From Streptomyces maremycinicus (GTDB lineage Bacteria; Actinomycetota; Actinomycetes; Streptomycetales; Streptomycetaceae): 64,000 nt of DNA. Positions 7,838 to 17,390 of the stretch are shown here, in pieces. Position 1 is the first letter of the stretch; every line of letters starts with the position of its first letter. A model generated the notes under the pieces. It did no database searches and had not been told where the DNA came from. It saw only the letters and a list, made by a program, of their open reading frames with translations. The position numbers and the translations under genes are program-made. Where the stretch lies: assembly GCF_001184025.1 (NCBI RefSeq), contig NZ_BBYG01000010.1:434001-498000 (forward strand), given 5' to 3'.

Positions 7838-8691
7838 ACGGCGTCCAGATCGAGCTTCGCACCGGCCTTGAGGATGTCGTCCTGGTGCTTGAGGATCACA
7901 CCCAGGCTGTCGCGCACGACGTTCTCGTCGAGGGCGGTGGCGCCGAGCGCGAGCAGGGTGCGCGCCCAGTCGATGGTCTCGGCGACGGAGGGCGCCTTGC
8001 GCAGGTCCATCGCGCGCAGCGCGCCGATCACCCGGACCACCGACTCGGCCAGCGCGGCCTCGATCCCGGGCACCTTCAGCCGGACGATCCGCCGCTCCAG
8101 CTCCTCCTCGGGGAAGTCGATGTGCAGGAACAGGCACCGGCGGCGCAGCGCCTCCGACAGCTCGCGGCTCGCGTTGGAGGTGAGCACCACGAACGGGCGG
8201 CGGGAGGCGGTGATCGTGCCGAGTTCGGGGACGGTGACCTGGAAGTCGCTGAGCACTTCGAGGAGCAGTCCCTCGACCTCGACGTCGGCCTTGTCGGTCT
8301 CGTCGATCAGCAGGACCGTCGGCTCGTCACCGCGGATGGCGGCCAGCAGCGGCCGGGGGAGGAGGAACTCCTCGCTGAAGATGTCCGTGCGGGTCTCGTC
8401 CCAGGTCTCGTCCCGGCCCGCGCTGATGCGCAGCAACTGCTTGGCGTGGTTCCACTCGTACAGCGCACGGGACTCGTCGACGCCCTCGTAGCACTGGAGC
8501 CGCACCAGCCGGGCGCCCGCCACCTGGGCCACGGCCTTGGCGAGTTCCGTCTTGCCGACGCCGGCGGGCCCCTCCACGAGCAGCGGCTTGCCGAGCCGGT
8601 CGGCGAGGAAGACGGTCGTGGCGACGGCGGGGGAGGCCAGGTAGCCGCTCTCGGCGAGCCGGGCGCGGACATCGTCGACGGACGTGAACAA
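7834..8691 (-). CDS. MoxR-family AAA+ ATPase
   Basis: A 285-residue AAA+ ATPase. Walker A is GPAGVGKTEL (about residues 36-45), Walker B is VLLIDETDKAD (about 101-111), and a sensor-1 strand FVVLTSNASRELSEAL follows. I place the start at the TTG at 8691, because GGGAGG lies 5 bases upstream and a TAGATA -10 box on this strand (8744-8739) lies only 45 bases before it; longer frames with ATG starts would begin upstream of that promoter. It is the ATPase partner of the VWA protein that overlaps its end. Confidence 0.9.
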   Translation of the reverse strand: MFTSVDDVRARLAESGYLASPAVATTVFLADRLGKPLLVEGPAGVGKTELAKAVAQVAGARLVRLQCYEGVDESRALYEWNHAKQLLRISAGRDETWDETRTDIFSEEFLLPRPLLAAIRGDEPTVLLIDETDKADVEVEGLLLEVLSDFQVTVPELGTITASRRPFVVLTSNASRELSEALRRRCLFLHIDFPEEELERRIVRLKVPGIEAALAESVVRVIGALRAMDLRKAPSVAETIDWARTLLALGATALDENVVRDSLGVILKHQDDILKAGAKLDLDAV

Positions 8692-8845
8692 CGGGGCCTC
8701 CCGGGCGTTCGATCGTGGGCGGTGCTCGATCCGTCCACTATCTAAGCGCTTGTTCACCTCGCTTGTCGATGTTGCCGGTGTGGCCGACGGCGGCGGGGGC
8801 GTCAGGGGCGCCGGGGTTGTCGGTGGCTCCCGGTACGTTGCGCCC

Positions 8846-9418
8846 ATGGGTGTGTATCTCGTGGACGTGAGTGCGGACGACTGGTCGACGGCGGGGGAGG
8901 AGGGCCACGGAGAGGTGGCCACCGCCCTGAACACCGAGCTGGCGCGGCGCGGCCTGCCGCCGTTCGCCCCGGAGGGCGGCGGGGCCCCGGGCCGGTTCGA
9001 GGAGAAGCTGAGCCCGCCGATGGACGGCTTCGACGCGCTGTGCCGGGAGCGGCTGACCCCCCAGGAGCGGCACGCCCTCCTCGACTGGTCGGTGCTGGTC
9101 CCGTTCGCCCTGGACGAGGCCGTCCCGCTGCCCGTCGGCTCCGCCTACACGGACGAGACGCTGGTCGTCGCGGCGCCGTACGTCCTCGCGCTCGCCGAGC
9201 GGCTGGCCGGGGCCCTCGGTCTGCCGCTGGACCTCGTACCGGCGAGACCCGGCAACCTCGAACTGACCTTCTGGTTCCTGGAAGGCGAGGCGGAGGAGGC
9301 CGCCGCCACCCGGCCGGGCCCCTGGGCCGAGGACCTGGCCACGGCGTTCTACACCGCGCTCTACCTGCGCGCCGCCCAGCACTCGCTTCGGCACGGCCGC
9401 CCGATGACCTACTGCTGA
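8846..9418 (+). CDS. Hypothetical protein divergent from the MoxR/VWA operon
   Basis: A 190-residue acidic protein starting MGVYLVDVSADDWSTAGEEG. It has no signal peptide or membrane segment, and I do not recognise the family. The pattern of a beta strand followed by amphipathic helices (LDWSVLVPFALDEAVPLP, then FYTALYLRAAQHSLRHG) suggests a compact alpha/beta fold. There is no Shine-Dalgarno sequence; a TACGTT box 7 bases before the ATG suggests a leaderless message. It is divergent from the moxR gene by about 150 bases, making it a candidate client or partner of that machine, though this is only positional. Confidence 0.75.
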   Translation: MGVYLVDVSADDWSTAGEEGHGEVATALNTELARRGLPPFAPEGGGAPGRFEEKLSPPMDGFDALCRERLTPQERHALLDWSVLVPFALDEAVPLPVGSAYTDETLVVAAPYVLALAERLAGALGLPLDLVPARPGNLELTFWFLEGEAEEAAATRPGPWAEDLATAFYTALYLRAAQHSLRHGRPMTYC

Positions 9419-9520
9419 GGTCACCGGAGCGCGGCCGCGCCGCGCCGCGCCCCCTGCGGGAAGGTGCCCGGCGCATGCCCCAGAACGCGTTCCACCCGGG
9501 GGCAGGGACTCCTGGGGAGC

Positions 9521-10162
9521 TCAGCCGACCAGGATCACCTCGAGGGTGCGCGGGCCGTGCACTCCCTCCACCCGGTCCAGCTCGATGTCACTGGTCGCCG
9601 AAGGACCCGAGATCCATGTCAACGGGCGGGCGGGATCGAGGCGTTCGAGGGCCTGCGGCACGGACGACACCACCTGCTCGGGGACGCGCACCACACAGAT
9701 GTGGTGGTCCGGGACCAGGGTGATCCGGCGCCGCCCCTGGTCGGGGCCGCCGTCCAGCACGATCGTCCCGGTCTCGGCGACCGCCACCGCGCACGCCGTG
9801 ACCACACTGTCCACCCGGTCGAGTTCGTGCGCGCCGCTCTCCACCCGGTCCGCCACCCGCGCGACCTCCGTCTCGGTCAGCCACGCCTCGTCGAGACCGG
9901 GCGGCACCAGCACGGTCGCCGCCTTCCGCTCCGCGAGCAACCGGGCCAGCAGGGACGGCAGTTCGTCGGCACCGCAACGGTGCACGAGGGCGCGGTAGTC
10001 CGCCAGGTTCTCCGCCAGCAGCGCGACCGTCTCCTCGGCGCTCCGGGCACCGTGCTCGCGCAGATAGTCGCGCGCGACGGCTTCCTCGTACGGGGGCTCG
10101 TCCCGCGGTACGTCGGCCAGCGCGCGCCGCACCCGGCCCAGGATCCTTTCCCTGCTGCTCAT
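9521..10162 (-). CDS. lutC: LUD-domain lactate utilisation protein C
   Basis: A 213-residue LUD-domain protein, starting MSSRERILGRVRRALADVP, with the conserved AETGTIVLDGGPDQGRR turn and the C-terminal ISGPSATSDIELDRVEGVHG segment that marks LutC/YkgG. It is the small subunit of the LutABC L-lactate oxidation complex and lacks iron-sulfur cysteines. The ATG overlaps the stop of lutB by 4 bases (ATGA), so it is the third gene of a tightly coupled set. It is the last gene of the minus-strand rha-lut series. Confidence 0.95.
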   Translation of the reverse strand: MSSRERILGRVRRALADVPRDEPPYEEAVARDYLREHGARSAEETVALLAENLADYRALVHRCGADELPSLLARLLAERKAATVLVPPGLDEAWLTETEVARVADRVESGAHELDRVDSVVTACAVAVAETGTIVLDGGPDQGRRRITLVPDHHICVVRVPEQVVSSVPQALERLDPARPLTWISGPSATSDIELDRVEGVHGPRTLEVILVG

Positions 10163-11646
10163 TTCGCCGTCCCCTCGTCGCCGGTCCCGCCGTTCGTACG
10201 CTGCCACCAGTCGCGGAACGGCTCCGCGGGCACCACCGGCAGATCCCGCGTGCCGCTCCACGCCCTGCCGGGGCCGGGCAGCGTACGCGGATGGAGCCGA
10301 CGGGTCCGGGACGCCAGCCGCTGACCGGCGCGCAGCGCGCCGGGCCGGCCGAAGGCCCAGCGCGCCGCCCGCATCGCGGCCCGCTCGGCGCCGTGGCCCT
10401 TGGCCGGCTTGAGCACCACCTTGTTGCCCTCGCGGGTGACCGGGCCGCCCTGGACGACCCGCTCCCGCAGGTGCACCAGTACCTCCGGGATGTCGATGGC
10501 CACCGGGCACACCTCGTAGCAGGCGCCGCACAGCGACGAGGCGTACGGCAGCGAGGCGTCGATCTCGCTCCCGGTACCGCGCAGCTGGGGGCTGAGGATC
10601 GCGCCGATCGGGCCCGGATAGACCGAGCCGTAGGCATGGCCGCCGGCCCGCTCGTACACCGGGCACACGTTCAGACAGGCGGAGCAGCGGATGCAGCGCA
10701 GGGCCTGCCGGCCGACCTCGTCCGCGAGGGTGTCGGTGCGGCCGTTGTCCAGCAGCACCAGATGGAAGGTCCGGGGACCGTCGCCGTCCGTCGTGCCCGT
10801 CCAGGTCGACGTGTACGGGTTCATGCGCTCGGCCGTCGAGGACCGGGGCAGGGTCTGGAGGAAGACCTCCAGGTCCCGCCAGGTCGGAACGATCTTCTCG
10901 ATGCCGACGACGGAGATCAGCGTCTCGGGCAGGGTCAGGCACATCCGCCCGTTGCCCTCGGACTCCACGACCACCAGGGTGCCGGTCTCGGCGACCATGA
11001 AGTTGGCGCCGGAGACGCCGACCTTGGCGCGCAGGAACTTCTCGCGCAGATGCAGACGTGCGGCGTCGGCGAGTTCGGCGGGGGTGTCGGTCAGCCCCTC
11101 GGGGGCGGGGCGGCCCCACTCGCTCATCTCGCGGGCGAAGATGTCCCGGATCTCCCCCCGGTTGCGGTGGATCGCGGGGACCAGGATGTGCGAAGGCCGG
11201 TCCTTGCCCAACTGCACGATGAGCTCGGCGAGGTCGGTCTCGTAGGCGCGGATGCCCTCCGCCTCCAGCGCCTCGTTGAGCCCGATCTCCTGCGTGGCCA
11301 TCGACTTGACCTTGACGACCTCCGACTCGCCGGTCTCCTTGACCAGGTCGGCCACGATCCGGTTGGCCTCGTCGGCGTCGGCGGCCCAGTGCACGACGCC
11401 GCCCGCCGCCGTCACCGACTCCTCCAACTGCACGAGATAGCGGTCGAGATGACGCAGCGTGTGGTCCTTGATCCGCTTGCCCGCCTCCCGCAGCTCCGCC
11501 CAGTCGGACACCTCGGCCACGGCGGCCGCCCGCTTGGCGCGGATGGTGTGCGTGGCGTGCCGCAGGTTGGCGCGCAGGGTCTGGTTGCCGACCGCCTCGT
11601 GCGCGGCCTTCGGGAAGGCCGGCATTCCTACGAACGTCCCGCTCAT
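10159..11646 (-). CDS. lutB: Lactate utilisation iron-sulfur protein B
   Basis: A 495-residue LutB/YkgF protein. The N-terminal LUD domain includes VAETGTLVVVESEGNGRM (about residues 223-240), and the ferredoxin-like region carries CIRCSACLNVCPVYE and SLCGACYEVCPVAID, the cysteine sets for two [4Fe-4S] clusters. The C-terminal tail is basic and Pro/Arg-rich. With LutA and LutC it oxidises L-lactate to pyruvate in the cytosol. The ATG at 11646 overlaps the lutA stop (ATGA). Its position behind the rhamnose genes fits lactate being the end product of lactaldehyde oxidation. Confidence 0.96.
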   Translation of the reverse strand: MSGTFVGMPAFPKAAHEAVGNQTLRANLRHATHTIRAKRAAAVAEVSDWAELREAGKRIKDHTLRHLDRYLVQLEESVTAAGGVVHWAADADEANRIVADLVKETGESEVVKVKSMATQEIGLNEALEAEGIRAYETDLAELIVQLGKDRPSHILVPAIHRNRGEIRDIFAREMSEWGRPAPEGLTDTPAELADAARLHLREKFLRAKVGVSGANFMVAETGTLVVVESEGNGRMCLTLPETLISVVGIEKIVPTWRDLEVFLQTLPRSSTAERMNPYTSTWTGTTDGDGPRTFHLVLLDNGRTDTLADEVGRQALRCIRCSACLNVCPVYERAGGHAYGSVYPGPIGAILSPQLRGTGSEIDASLPYASSLCGACYEVCPVAIDIPEVLVHLRERVVQGGPVTREGNKVVLKPAKGHGAERAAMRAARWAFGRPGALRAGQRLASRTRRLHPRTLPGPGRAWSGTRDLPVVPAEPFRDWWQRTNGGTGDEGTAK

Positions 11647-12398
11647 ACGGCCGGGTCCTCCTCCGTGCTCGCCAGGATCTCCGCGATGTGCACGGGCCGC
11701 ATGGCCGTCTCCAGTCGGGTCATGGTCCCGCCGATGTGCATCAGGCAGGAGTTGTCCGCCGCGCACAGCACCTCGGCGCCCGTCGACTCGGCGTTGCGCA
11801 CCTTGTCGGCGCCCATCGCCGCCGAGACGTCGGCGTTCTTCAGCGCGAAGGTCCCGCCGAAGCCGCAGCACTCGTCGGCCCCCGGCAGCTCCACCAGTTC
11901 CAGCCCCCCGACCGCCTGGAGCAGCCGCCGGGGCCGCTCGCCGAGACCCAGTCCCCGCAGCCCGTGACAGGTCGGGTGGTACGTCACCGTGTGCGGGTAG
12001 TACGCGCCGACGTCCGTCACCCCGAGCACGTCCACCAGGAACTCGGTGAGCTCGTAGGTCTTCGGGACCACCGGCGCCAGGGTGGCCGCGAGGGTGTCCC
12101 CGCGCCCCTCGGCCCGAGCCCGCTCGCCCATCCGTGGATACAGCTCCCGGACCATCGCCCCGCAGGACCCGGAGGGCGTCACGATCGCCTCGTACTCCCC
12201 GAAGACATCGGAGAAATGCCGGGCGAGCGGCTCGGCCTCATGGCGGTAGCCGGTGTTGTAGTGGGCCTGGCCGCAGCAGGTCTGGGCCATCGGGAAGTCG
12301 ACCTCTACCCCCAGCCTGGTCAGGAGTTTCACCACAGCGCGGCCGGTGTCGGGATAGAGCGTGTCGTTGACACAGGTCAGGAACAGTGCGACACGCAT
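11643..12398 (-). CDS. lutA: Lactate utilisation (Fe-S)-binding protein A
   Basis: A 251-residue LutA/YkgE protein with the two CCG domains of the family: AQTCCGQAHYNTG near residue 40 and DECCGFGGTFALKN near residue 185, each ending a Cys-rich cluster/heterodisulfide-type site. The ATG at 12398 has AAGGAG 6 bases upstream. It lies 73 bases downstream of rhaB in the same direction, so read-through from the rhamnose operon is likely. Together with lutB and lutC it supplies L-lactate dehydrogenase activity. Confidence 0.95.
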   Translation of the reverse strand: MRVALFLTCVNDTLYPDTGRAVVKLLTRLGVEVDFPMAQTCCGQAHYNTGYRHEAEPLARHFSDVFGEYEAIVTPSGSCGAMVRELYPRMGERARAEGRGDTLAATLAPVVPKTYELTEFLVDVLGVTDVGAYYPHTVTYHPTCHGLRGLGLGERPRRLLQAVGGLELVELPGADECCGFGGTFALKNADVSAAMGADKVRNAESTGAEVLCAADNSCLMHIGGTMTRLETAMRPVHIAEILASTEEDPAV

Positions 12399-12471
12399 CG
12401 CGGCTCCTTGGGGGTAGGTCATCGGATGAGTGCAGACTAGTCCGGTGCGGGGGCCCGGGGGAGACCCCGGC

Positions 12472-13917
12472 TCACCGCGTGGCGAGCCGGGCCTCCGCCT
12501 CGCGCCACCGCCCGGCGTCGCCCCGCGGCGTGTAGCGCGTCAGGGGCTGCGTACGGGCGAGCAGCCGGCGCAGATCGGCACGGTCGCCGACCAGTTGGTG
12601 CGTCCGTGCCTGGACGAGCACGTTGCCGAGGGCGGCGGCCTCCGTCGGACCGGCCACCACCGGCAGCCCGCAGGCGTCGGCGGTGAGCTGGCACAGCAGC
12701 GCGTTACGGGTGCCGCCCCCGACGATGTGGACGACGTCCACGGGGTGGTCGGCGAGCCGCTGGGCCTCCTCGACGGCCCGCCGGTGGGCGAGGGCGAGCG
12801 AGTCGAGGATGCACCGAGTGATCTCCGCCGGCGAGACGGGCACCGGCTGTCCGGACGCGCGGCACGCCTCGGCGATCCGTTCCGGCATCCGCCCGGGCGC
12901 CAGGAAGGCGGCGTCCCCGGCGTCCACCACCGAGCGCAGCGCCGGCACGGCGGCAGCCTCCCGCAGCAGCCCGCCCAGATCCGGGTCGCCCCAGGCCCGC
13001 AGGCACTCCTGGAGGAGCCAGAGCCCCATGATGTTGCGCAGGTAGCGGACCGTGCCGTCGAGACCGAGCTCGTTGGTGAAGTTGGCGGCCCGGCTCTCCT
13101 CGGTGAGCACGGGCGCCGTCAGCTCCAGGCCGGCCAGCGACCAGGTGCCGGTGCAGATGTAGGCGAACCGCTCGCCGGTCGCCGGGACGGCGGCCACCGC
13201 GGAGGCGGTGTCGTGCGAGCCGACCGTCGTCACCGGCACGGGCCCGGTCAGGCCCGTCTCCTCCAGCACCTGCGCCCGCAGCAGCCCCGCCGGATCGCCG
13301 GGCCGCCGCAGCGGCGCGAACAGCTCCAGGTCGATGCCCAGCCGGGAGGCCACGTCGTACGACCAGTCGCCCGTCGCGGGATCGATCAGCTGGGTGGTGG
13401 AGGCGTTGGTGAGTTCCGTGCCCTGCTCGCCCGTCAGCCAGTAGGACAGCAGGTCCGGGATGAGCAACAGGCGCCGGGCGTGCTCCAGCTGGCGTGTGCC
13501 GCGGGCCGCCGTCAGCTGGTACAGGGTGTTGAAGGGCGCGTACTGGAGGCCGGTGGCCGCGTACAGCTCGGCCGCCGGCACGGTCGCCCACACCTTCTCG
13601 GCGACGCCCTCGGTGCGGGCGTCCCGGTAGTGCACCGGGTTGCCGAGCAGCGCCGAGTCGGCGTCGAGCAGGCCGTAGTCCACGGCCCAGCTGTCGATGC
13701 CGACCGAGTCCACCTGACCGGCCGACCGCAGCCCGGCGAGCACCCCCGCGTACAGGGACAGCACGTCCCAGCGCAGCCCCTCGGGAACCCGGACCGGCCG
13801 GTTGGGGAAGCGGTGTGCCTCCACCAGTTCCAGTGAGTCCGGGCCCACCCGGCCGACCATGACGCGCCCGCTCGACGCGCCGAGGTCGACCGCCGCGTAC
13901 GACCGCACGGCCGTCAC
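12472..13917 (-). CDS. rhaB: Rhamnulokinase
   Basis: A 481-residue FGGY-family sugar kinase that phosphorylates L-rhamnulose to L-rhamnulose 1-phosphate. The N-terminal ATPase-fold motif AAVDLGASSGRVMVG, SVGIDSWAVDYGLLD, the GSHDTASAVAAVP loop and FAYICTGTWSLAGLEL match RhaB rather than xylulokinase or glycerol kinase. The GTG start overlaps the stop of the upstream aldolase-dehydrogenase gene (GTGA) and has no strong ribosome binding site, so translation probably depends on coupling. It is the third gene of the minus-strand rhamnose operon. Confidence 0.95.
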   Translation of the reverse strand: MTAVRSYAAVDLGASSGRVMVGRVGPDSLELVEAHRFPNRPVRVPEGLRWDVLSLYAGVLAGLRSAGQVDSVGIDSWAVDYGLLDADSALLGNPVHYRDARTEGVAEKVWATVPAAELYAATGLQYAPFNTLYQLTAARGTRQLEHARRLLLIPDLLSYWLTGEQGTELTNASTTQLIDPATGDWSYDVASRLGIDLELFAPLRRPGDPAGLLRAQVLEETGLTGPVPVTTVGSHDTASAVAAVPATGERFAYICTGTWSLAGLELTAPVLTEESRAANFTNELGLDGTVRYLRNIMGLWLLQECLRAWGDPDLGGLLREAAAVPALRSVVDAGDAAFLAPGRMPERIAEACRASGQPVPVSPAEITRCILDSLALAHRRAVEEAQRLADHPVDVVHIVGGGTRNALLCQLTADACGLPVVAGPTEAAALGNVLVQARTHQLVGDRADLRRLLARTQPLTRYTPRGDAGRWREAEARLATR

Positions 13918-15953
13918 CGGAGGAACGCGGCCGCCACACCCGCGTCGACGGGGACGTGCAGTCCGGTGGTGTGGGTGAGTTCGCCGCCGGTGAGCGCGAA
14001 CACCGCGTTTGCGACGTGGTCCGGCAGCACCTCACGCTTGAGGATGGTCCGCTGGGCGTAGAACTCGCCGAGCTTCTCCTCCTCGATGCCGTAGGTCGCG
14101 GCCCGCTGGGCGCCCCAGCCGCCCGCGAAGATGCCCGACCCGCGCACCACGCCGTCCGGGTTGACACCGTTGACGCGGATGCCGTGCTCGCCCAGCTCGG
14201 CCGCCAGCAGCCGGACCTGATGGGCCTGGTCGGCCTTGGTGGCGGAGTAGGCGATGTTGTTCGGGCCGGCGAAGACGGCGTTCTTCGACGCGATGTAGAC
14301 GATGTCGCCGCCCAGCTCCTGCGCGATCATCACCCGCGCCGCCTCACGCGAGACGAGGAACGAACCGCGGGCCATGATGTCGTGCTGGAGGTCCCAGTCG
14401 CGGGCCGACGTCTCCAGCAGCGGCTTGGAGATCGAGATCCCGGCGTTGTTGACGACGAGGTCGACCCCGCCGAAGGCGAGCGCCGCGGCCCGGAAGGCGC
14501 CGGCGATCTGCTCCTCGGAGGTCACGTCGACGGTGACGGCGACGGCCCTGTCGGGGCCGCCGAGCTCCTCGGCGACGGCGGCCGCGTTCTCGGCGTTCAG
14601 ATCGGCGACGACGACGCACGCGCCCTCGGCCGCCAGCCGGTGCGCGATGGCCTTGCCGATCCCGCTGCCGGCACCGGTGACCAGGGCCACCCGGGTGGCC
14701 AGCGGCTTCGGCGCGGGCATCCGCTGGAGCTTGGCCTCCTCCAGGGCCCAGTACTCGATGCGGAACTTCTCCGCCTCCTCGATCGGCGCGTACGAGGACA
14801 CCGCCTCCGCGCCGCGCATCACGTTGATCGCGTTGACGTAGAACTCGCCGGCGACGCGCGCGGTCTGCTTGTCCTTGCCGAAGGAGAACATGCCCACGCC
14901 CGGGACCAGCACGATCGCCGGGTCGGCGCCGCGCATCGCGGGCGAGTCGGCGTCGGCGTGCCGGCCGTAGTAGGCGGCGTACTCCTCGCGGTACTCGGCG
15001 TGCAGCTCCTTCAGCCGCGCGACCGCGTCCTCGACCGCGACGGTGGGCGGCAGGTCCAGGACCAGCGGCCGCACCTTGGTGCGCAGGAAGTGGTCCGGGC
15101 AGGAGGTGCCGAGCGCGGCGAGCCGCGGGTGCTCGGCCCGCGCCACGAAGTCGAGCACGGGGTCGGAGTCCGTGAAGTGCCCCACCTGGGGGCGGTCCTG
15201 GGAGGCGATGGCCCGCACGTACGGCGCGAGCGCGGCGGCCCGCTCCCGGCGCTCGTCCTCGGGCAGCGCCGCGTAGCCCTCGAGGACCGGCCCGAACGGA
15301 TCGGCCTTCCCCTTCTCCGCGAGGAAGGTCTCGGCGGTCCGGATGATGTGCAGCGAGTTGCGCTCGCACTCCTCGGAGGTGTCGCCCCAGGCGGTGATGC
15401 CGTGGCCGCCGAGGACACAGCCGATCGCCTGCGGGTTCGCGGCCTTCACGGCGGCGATGTCCAGCCCCAGCTGGAAGCCCGGCCGCCGCCAGGGCACCCA
15501 CACCACGCTGTCACCGAAGCACTCGGCGGTCAGCTTCTCCCCGTCGGCCGCGCAGGCGAGCGCGATCCCGGAGTCCGGGTGCAGGTGATCGACGTGGGCC
15601 GCGTCGACGAGTCCGTGCATGGCGGTGTCGATCGAGGGCGCCGCTCCGCCCTTGCCGTGCAGGCAGTAGTCGAACGCGGCGACCATCTCGTCCTCGCGCT
15701 CGACGCCCGGGTACACGCCCTTCAGCGCCCGCAGCCGGTCCAGCCGCAGCACGGCCAGGCCCGCCCCGGTGAGTGTCCCGAGGTCCCCACCGGACCCCTT
15801 CACCCACATCAGCTCGACGTCCCCGCCGGTCACGGGGTCGGTGTCGGTGCCCTTGGCGGAGGTGTTGCCGCCGGCGTAGTTGGTGTTGCGCGGATCGGCG
15901 CCGAGCCGATGGGACCGACCGAGCAGAGCGGCGGCTTCGGGGTGGGTGGTCAT
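13914..15953 (-). CDS. rhaEW: Bifunctional rhamnulose-1-phosphate aldolase/L-lactaldehyde dehydrogenase
   Basis: A 679-residue fusion. Residues about 1-400 are a class II aldolase domain with metal-ligand segments HVDHLHPDSGIALAC and LGGHGITAWGD. Residues about 420-679 are a short-chain dehydrogenase with the nucleotide loop VTGAGSGIGKAI and the catalytic YSATK. This is the RhaE-RhaW architecture (the YuxG type): the aldolase splits rhamnulose 1-phosphate into dihydroxyacetone phosphate and L-lactaldehyde, and the dehydrogenase domain is expected to oxidise lactaldehyde to L-lactate. AAGGAA precedes the ATG at 15953. Its product is the substrate of the downstream lutABC genes. Confidence 0.95.
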   Translation of the reverse strand: MTTHPEAAALLGRSHRLGADPRNTNYAGGNTSAKGTDTDPVTGGDVELMWVKGSGGDLGTLTGAGLAVLRLDRLRALKGVYPGVEREDEMVAAFDYCLHGKGGAAPSIDTAMHGLVDAAHVDHLHPDSGIALACAADGEKLTAECFGDSVVWVPWRRPGFQLGLDIAAVKAANPQAIGCVLGGHGITAWGDTSEECERNSLHIIRTAETFLAEKGKADPFGPVLEGYAALPEDERRERAAALAPYVRAIASQDRPQVGHFTDSDPVLDFVARAEHPRLAALGTSCPDHFLRTKVRPLVLDLPPTVAVEDAVARLKELHAEYREEYAAYYGRHADADSPAMRGADPAIVLVPGVGMFSFGKDKQTARVAGEFYVNAINVMRGAEAVSSYAPIEEAEKFRIEYWALEEAKLQRMPAPKPLATRVALVTGAGSGIGKAIAHRLAAEGACVVVADLNAENAAAVAEELGGPDRAVAVTVDVTSEEQIAGAFRAAALAFGGVDLVVNNAGISISKPLLETSARDWDLQHDIMARGSFLVSREAARVMIAQELGGDIVYIASKNAVFAGPNNIAYSATKADQAHQVRLLAAELGEHGIRVNGVNPDGVVRGSGIFAGGWGAQRAATYGIEEEKLGEFYAQRTILKREVLPDHVANAVFALTGGELTHTTGLHVPVDAGVAAAFLR

Positions 15954-15989
15954 GCGGATTCCTTACTTCTCGAACGCGGATGAGGGGGG

Positions 15990-16085
15990 TGTCCGAAGGG
16001 GCGCGGGGCGGTGTCGCGTCGCGGCTCCCGCCGCGCGGGCGCGACCGGCCACGACGGGCCCGCGGTCCGCGGCGGACGGGTGACG
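15990..16085. repeat. Copy of a dispersed Streptomyces intergenic element
   Basis: The rhaI-rhaEW spacer contains a GGGGCGCGGGG segment followed by GGCGCGACCGGCCACGACGG. The same core recurs at 59505-59575 with a duplicated GCGACCGGCCACGACGGACC. From general knowledge this GC-rich motif is scattered between genes in many streptomycetes; its function is unknown. Confidence 0.55.
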
Positions 16086-16093
16086 GCGGACGC

Positions 16094-17272
16094 TTATGCG
16101 CCCCACCCCGCCTGCTCCCCGCCGACCCGCGAGGCAACGATCTTCTCGGCGTACCCGGACGCCCGGTACGCGGCCATGGGGTCGGGGTCCAGCCCCGACT
16201 CCTCCCGCACCTCACGCAGCAGCGGACGCACGTCCGTGTTGTACGCGTCCATCACCACCGCGTTCGCCTCCAGCACGTCGCCGGACGCCTGCGCGGCGGC
16301 CAGCGCCGACCGGTCGACCAGCAGCGCCTTCGCGGTGGCCTCCTGCACGTTCATCACGGACCGGATGATCGCCGGGATCTTCGCCTCGATGTTGTGGCAC
16401 TGGTCGAGCATGAACGCCACATCGGACGTGAACCCACCGCCGCGCACCACCTCGTACATGATCCGGAACAGCTGGAACGGGTCGGCGGCACCGACCATGA
16501 GGTCGTCGTCCGCGTAGAACCGCGAGTTGAAGTCGAACCCGCCGAGCTTCCCCTCGCGCAGCAGCGTGGCGACGATGAACTCGATGTTGGTGCCGGGCGC
16601 GTGGTGCCCGGTGTCCACCACGACCTGCGCCTTCGGGCCGAGCTTGAGGCAGTGCGCGTAGGCCGTGCCCCAGTCCGGCACGTCCGTGGAGTAGAAGGCG
16701 GGCTCGAAGAACTTGTACTCCAGCAGCATCCGCTGCCCGTCCCCGAGCCGCTCGTACACCGCGGAGAGGCCCTCGGCGAGCCGGTCCTGCCGCTCCCGGA
16801 GGTCGTCCTGGCCGGGGTAGTTCGTGCCGTCGGCGAACCACAGCTTCAGGTCGGCCGAGCCCGTCGCGTCCATGATGTCGACGCACTCGAGCAGATGATC
16901 GAGCGCCTTGCGCCGCACCGCCGCTTCCGGGTGGCAGATGCTGCCCAGCTTGTAGGCGTCGTCCTGGAAGGTGTTGGAGTTGATCGCCCCCAGCTTCACG
17001 CCGCGGTCCTCGGCATGTTTCGCAAGTGCGGAGTAGTCCTCCACCTTGTCCCACGGGATGTGCAGGGCCACCGTCGGGGCGGCGCCGGTGAAGCGGTGCA
17101 CCTGCGCCGCGTCGTCCAGCTTCTCCTGCGGGGTGCGCGGTACGCCGTCCTGGGCGAACACCTTGAAACGGGTGCCTGAGTTCCCGTACGCCCACGACGG
17201 CGTCTCGACGGCCTGGGTCTTCAGCGCGGCCTTCACCGCGGCGAGGTCGGTCACTTCGGGCTCCTGTGACAT
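16094..17272 (-). CDS. rhaI: L-rhamnose isomerase
   Basis: A 392-residue TIM-barrel isomerase that converts L-rhamnose to L-rhamnulose. Recognisable segments are [34 protein letters not shown] and [13 protein letters not shown], which carry the His, Asp and Glu metal ligands expected of the Gram-positive/Pseudomonas-type enzyme rather than the E. coli RhaA type. It is the first gene of the minus-strand operon rhaI-rhaEW-rhaB-lutABC. On its strand a TTGACA/TAGCTT promoter (17341-17313) and a TGAATCGTTTCA operator lie just upstream. Confidence 0.95.
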   Translation of the reverse strand: MSQEPEVTDLAAVKAALKTQAVETPSWAYGNSGTRFKVFAQDGVPRTPQEKLDDAAQVHRFTGAAPTVALHIPWDKVEDYSALAKHAEDRGVKLGAINSNTFQDDAYKLGSICHPEAAVRRKALDHLLECVDIMDATGSADLKLWFADGTNYPGQDDLRERQDRLAEGLSAVYERLGDGQRMLLEYKFFEPAFYSTDVPDWGTAYAHCLKLGPKAQVVVDTGHHAPGTNIEFIVATLLREGKLGGFDFNSRFYADDDLMVGAADPFQLFRIMYEVVRGGGFTSDVAFMLDQCHNIEAKIPAIIRSVMNVQEATAKALLVDRSALAAAQASGDVLEANAVVMDAYNTDVRPLLREVREESGLDPDPMAAYRASGYAEKIVASRVGGEQAGWGA

Positions 17273-17293
17273 CGGTCCGGAACAACTCCCGGA

Positions 17294-17305
17294 TGAAACG
17301 ATTCA
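17294..17305. promoter_or_regulatory. Candidate LacI-family operator before rhaI
   Basis: TGAAACGATTCA, whose outer TGAA/TTCA half-sites are symmetrical and which is one base from the common LacI-type TGAAACGTTTCA. On the minus strand it sits just downstream of a TTGACA (17341-17336), 17-base spacer, TAGCTT (17318-17313) promoter, where a repressor would block transcription start for rhaI. Confidence 0.65.
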
Positions 17306-17312
17306 GTAGGGG

Positions 17313-17341
17313 AAGCTATGAGGCTCCGAGAAGAGTGTCAA
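17313..17341 (-). promoter_or_regulatory. rhaI promoter (-35 TTGACA, -10 TAGCTT)
   Basis: Read on the complement, TTGACA (17341-17336) and TAGCTT (17318-17313) are separated by exactly 17 bases. It is the best sigma-70-type match seen in the window. The expected start falls near 17306, at the edge of the TGAAACGATTCA operator. Confidence 0.65.
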
Positions 17342-17390
17342 GCCCTCCGGCCTGCTTCGTTCTCCGTGACCGGCGCGTGACCTTCGGCTA

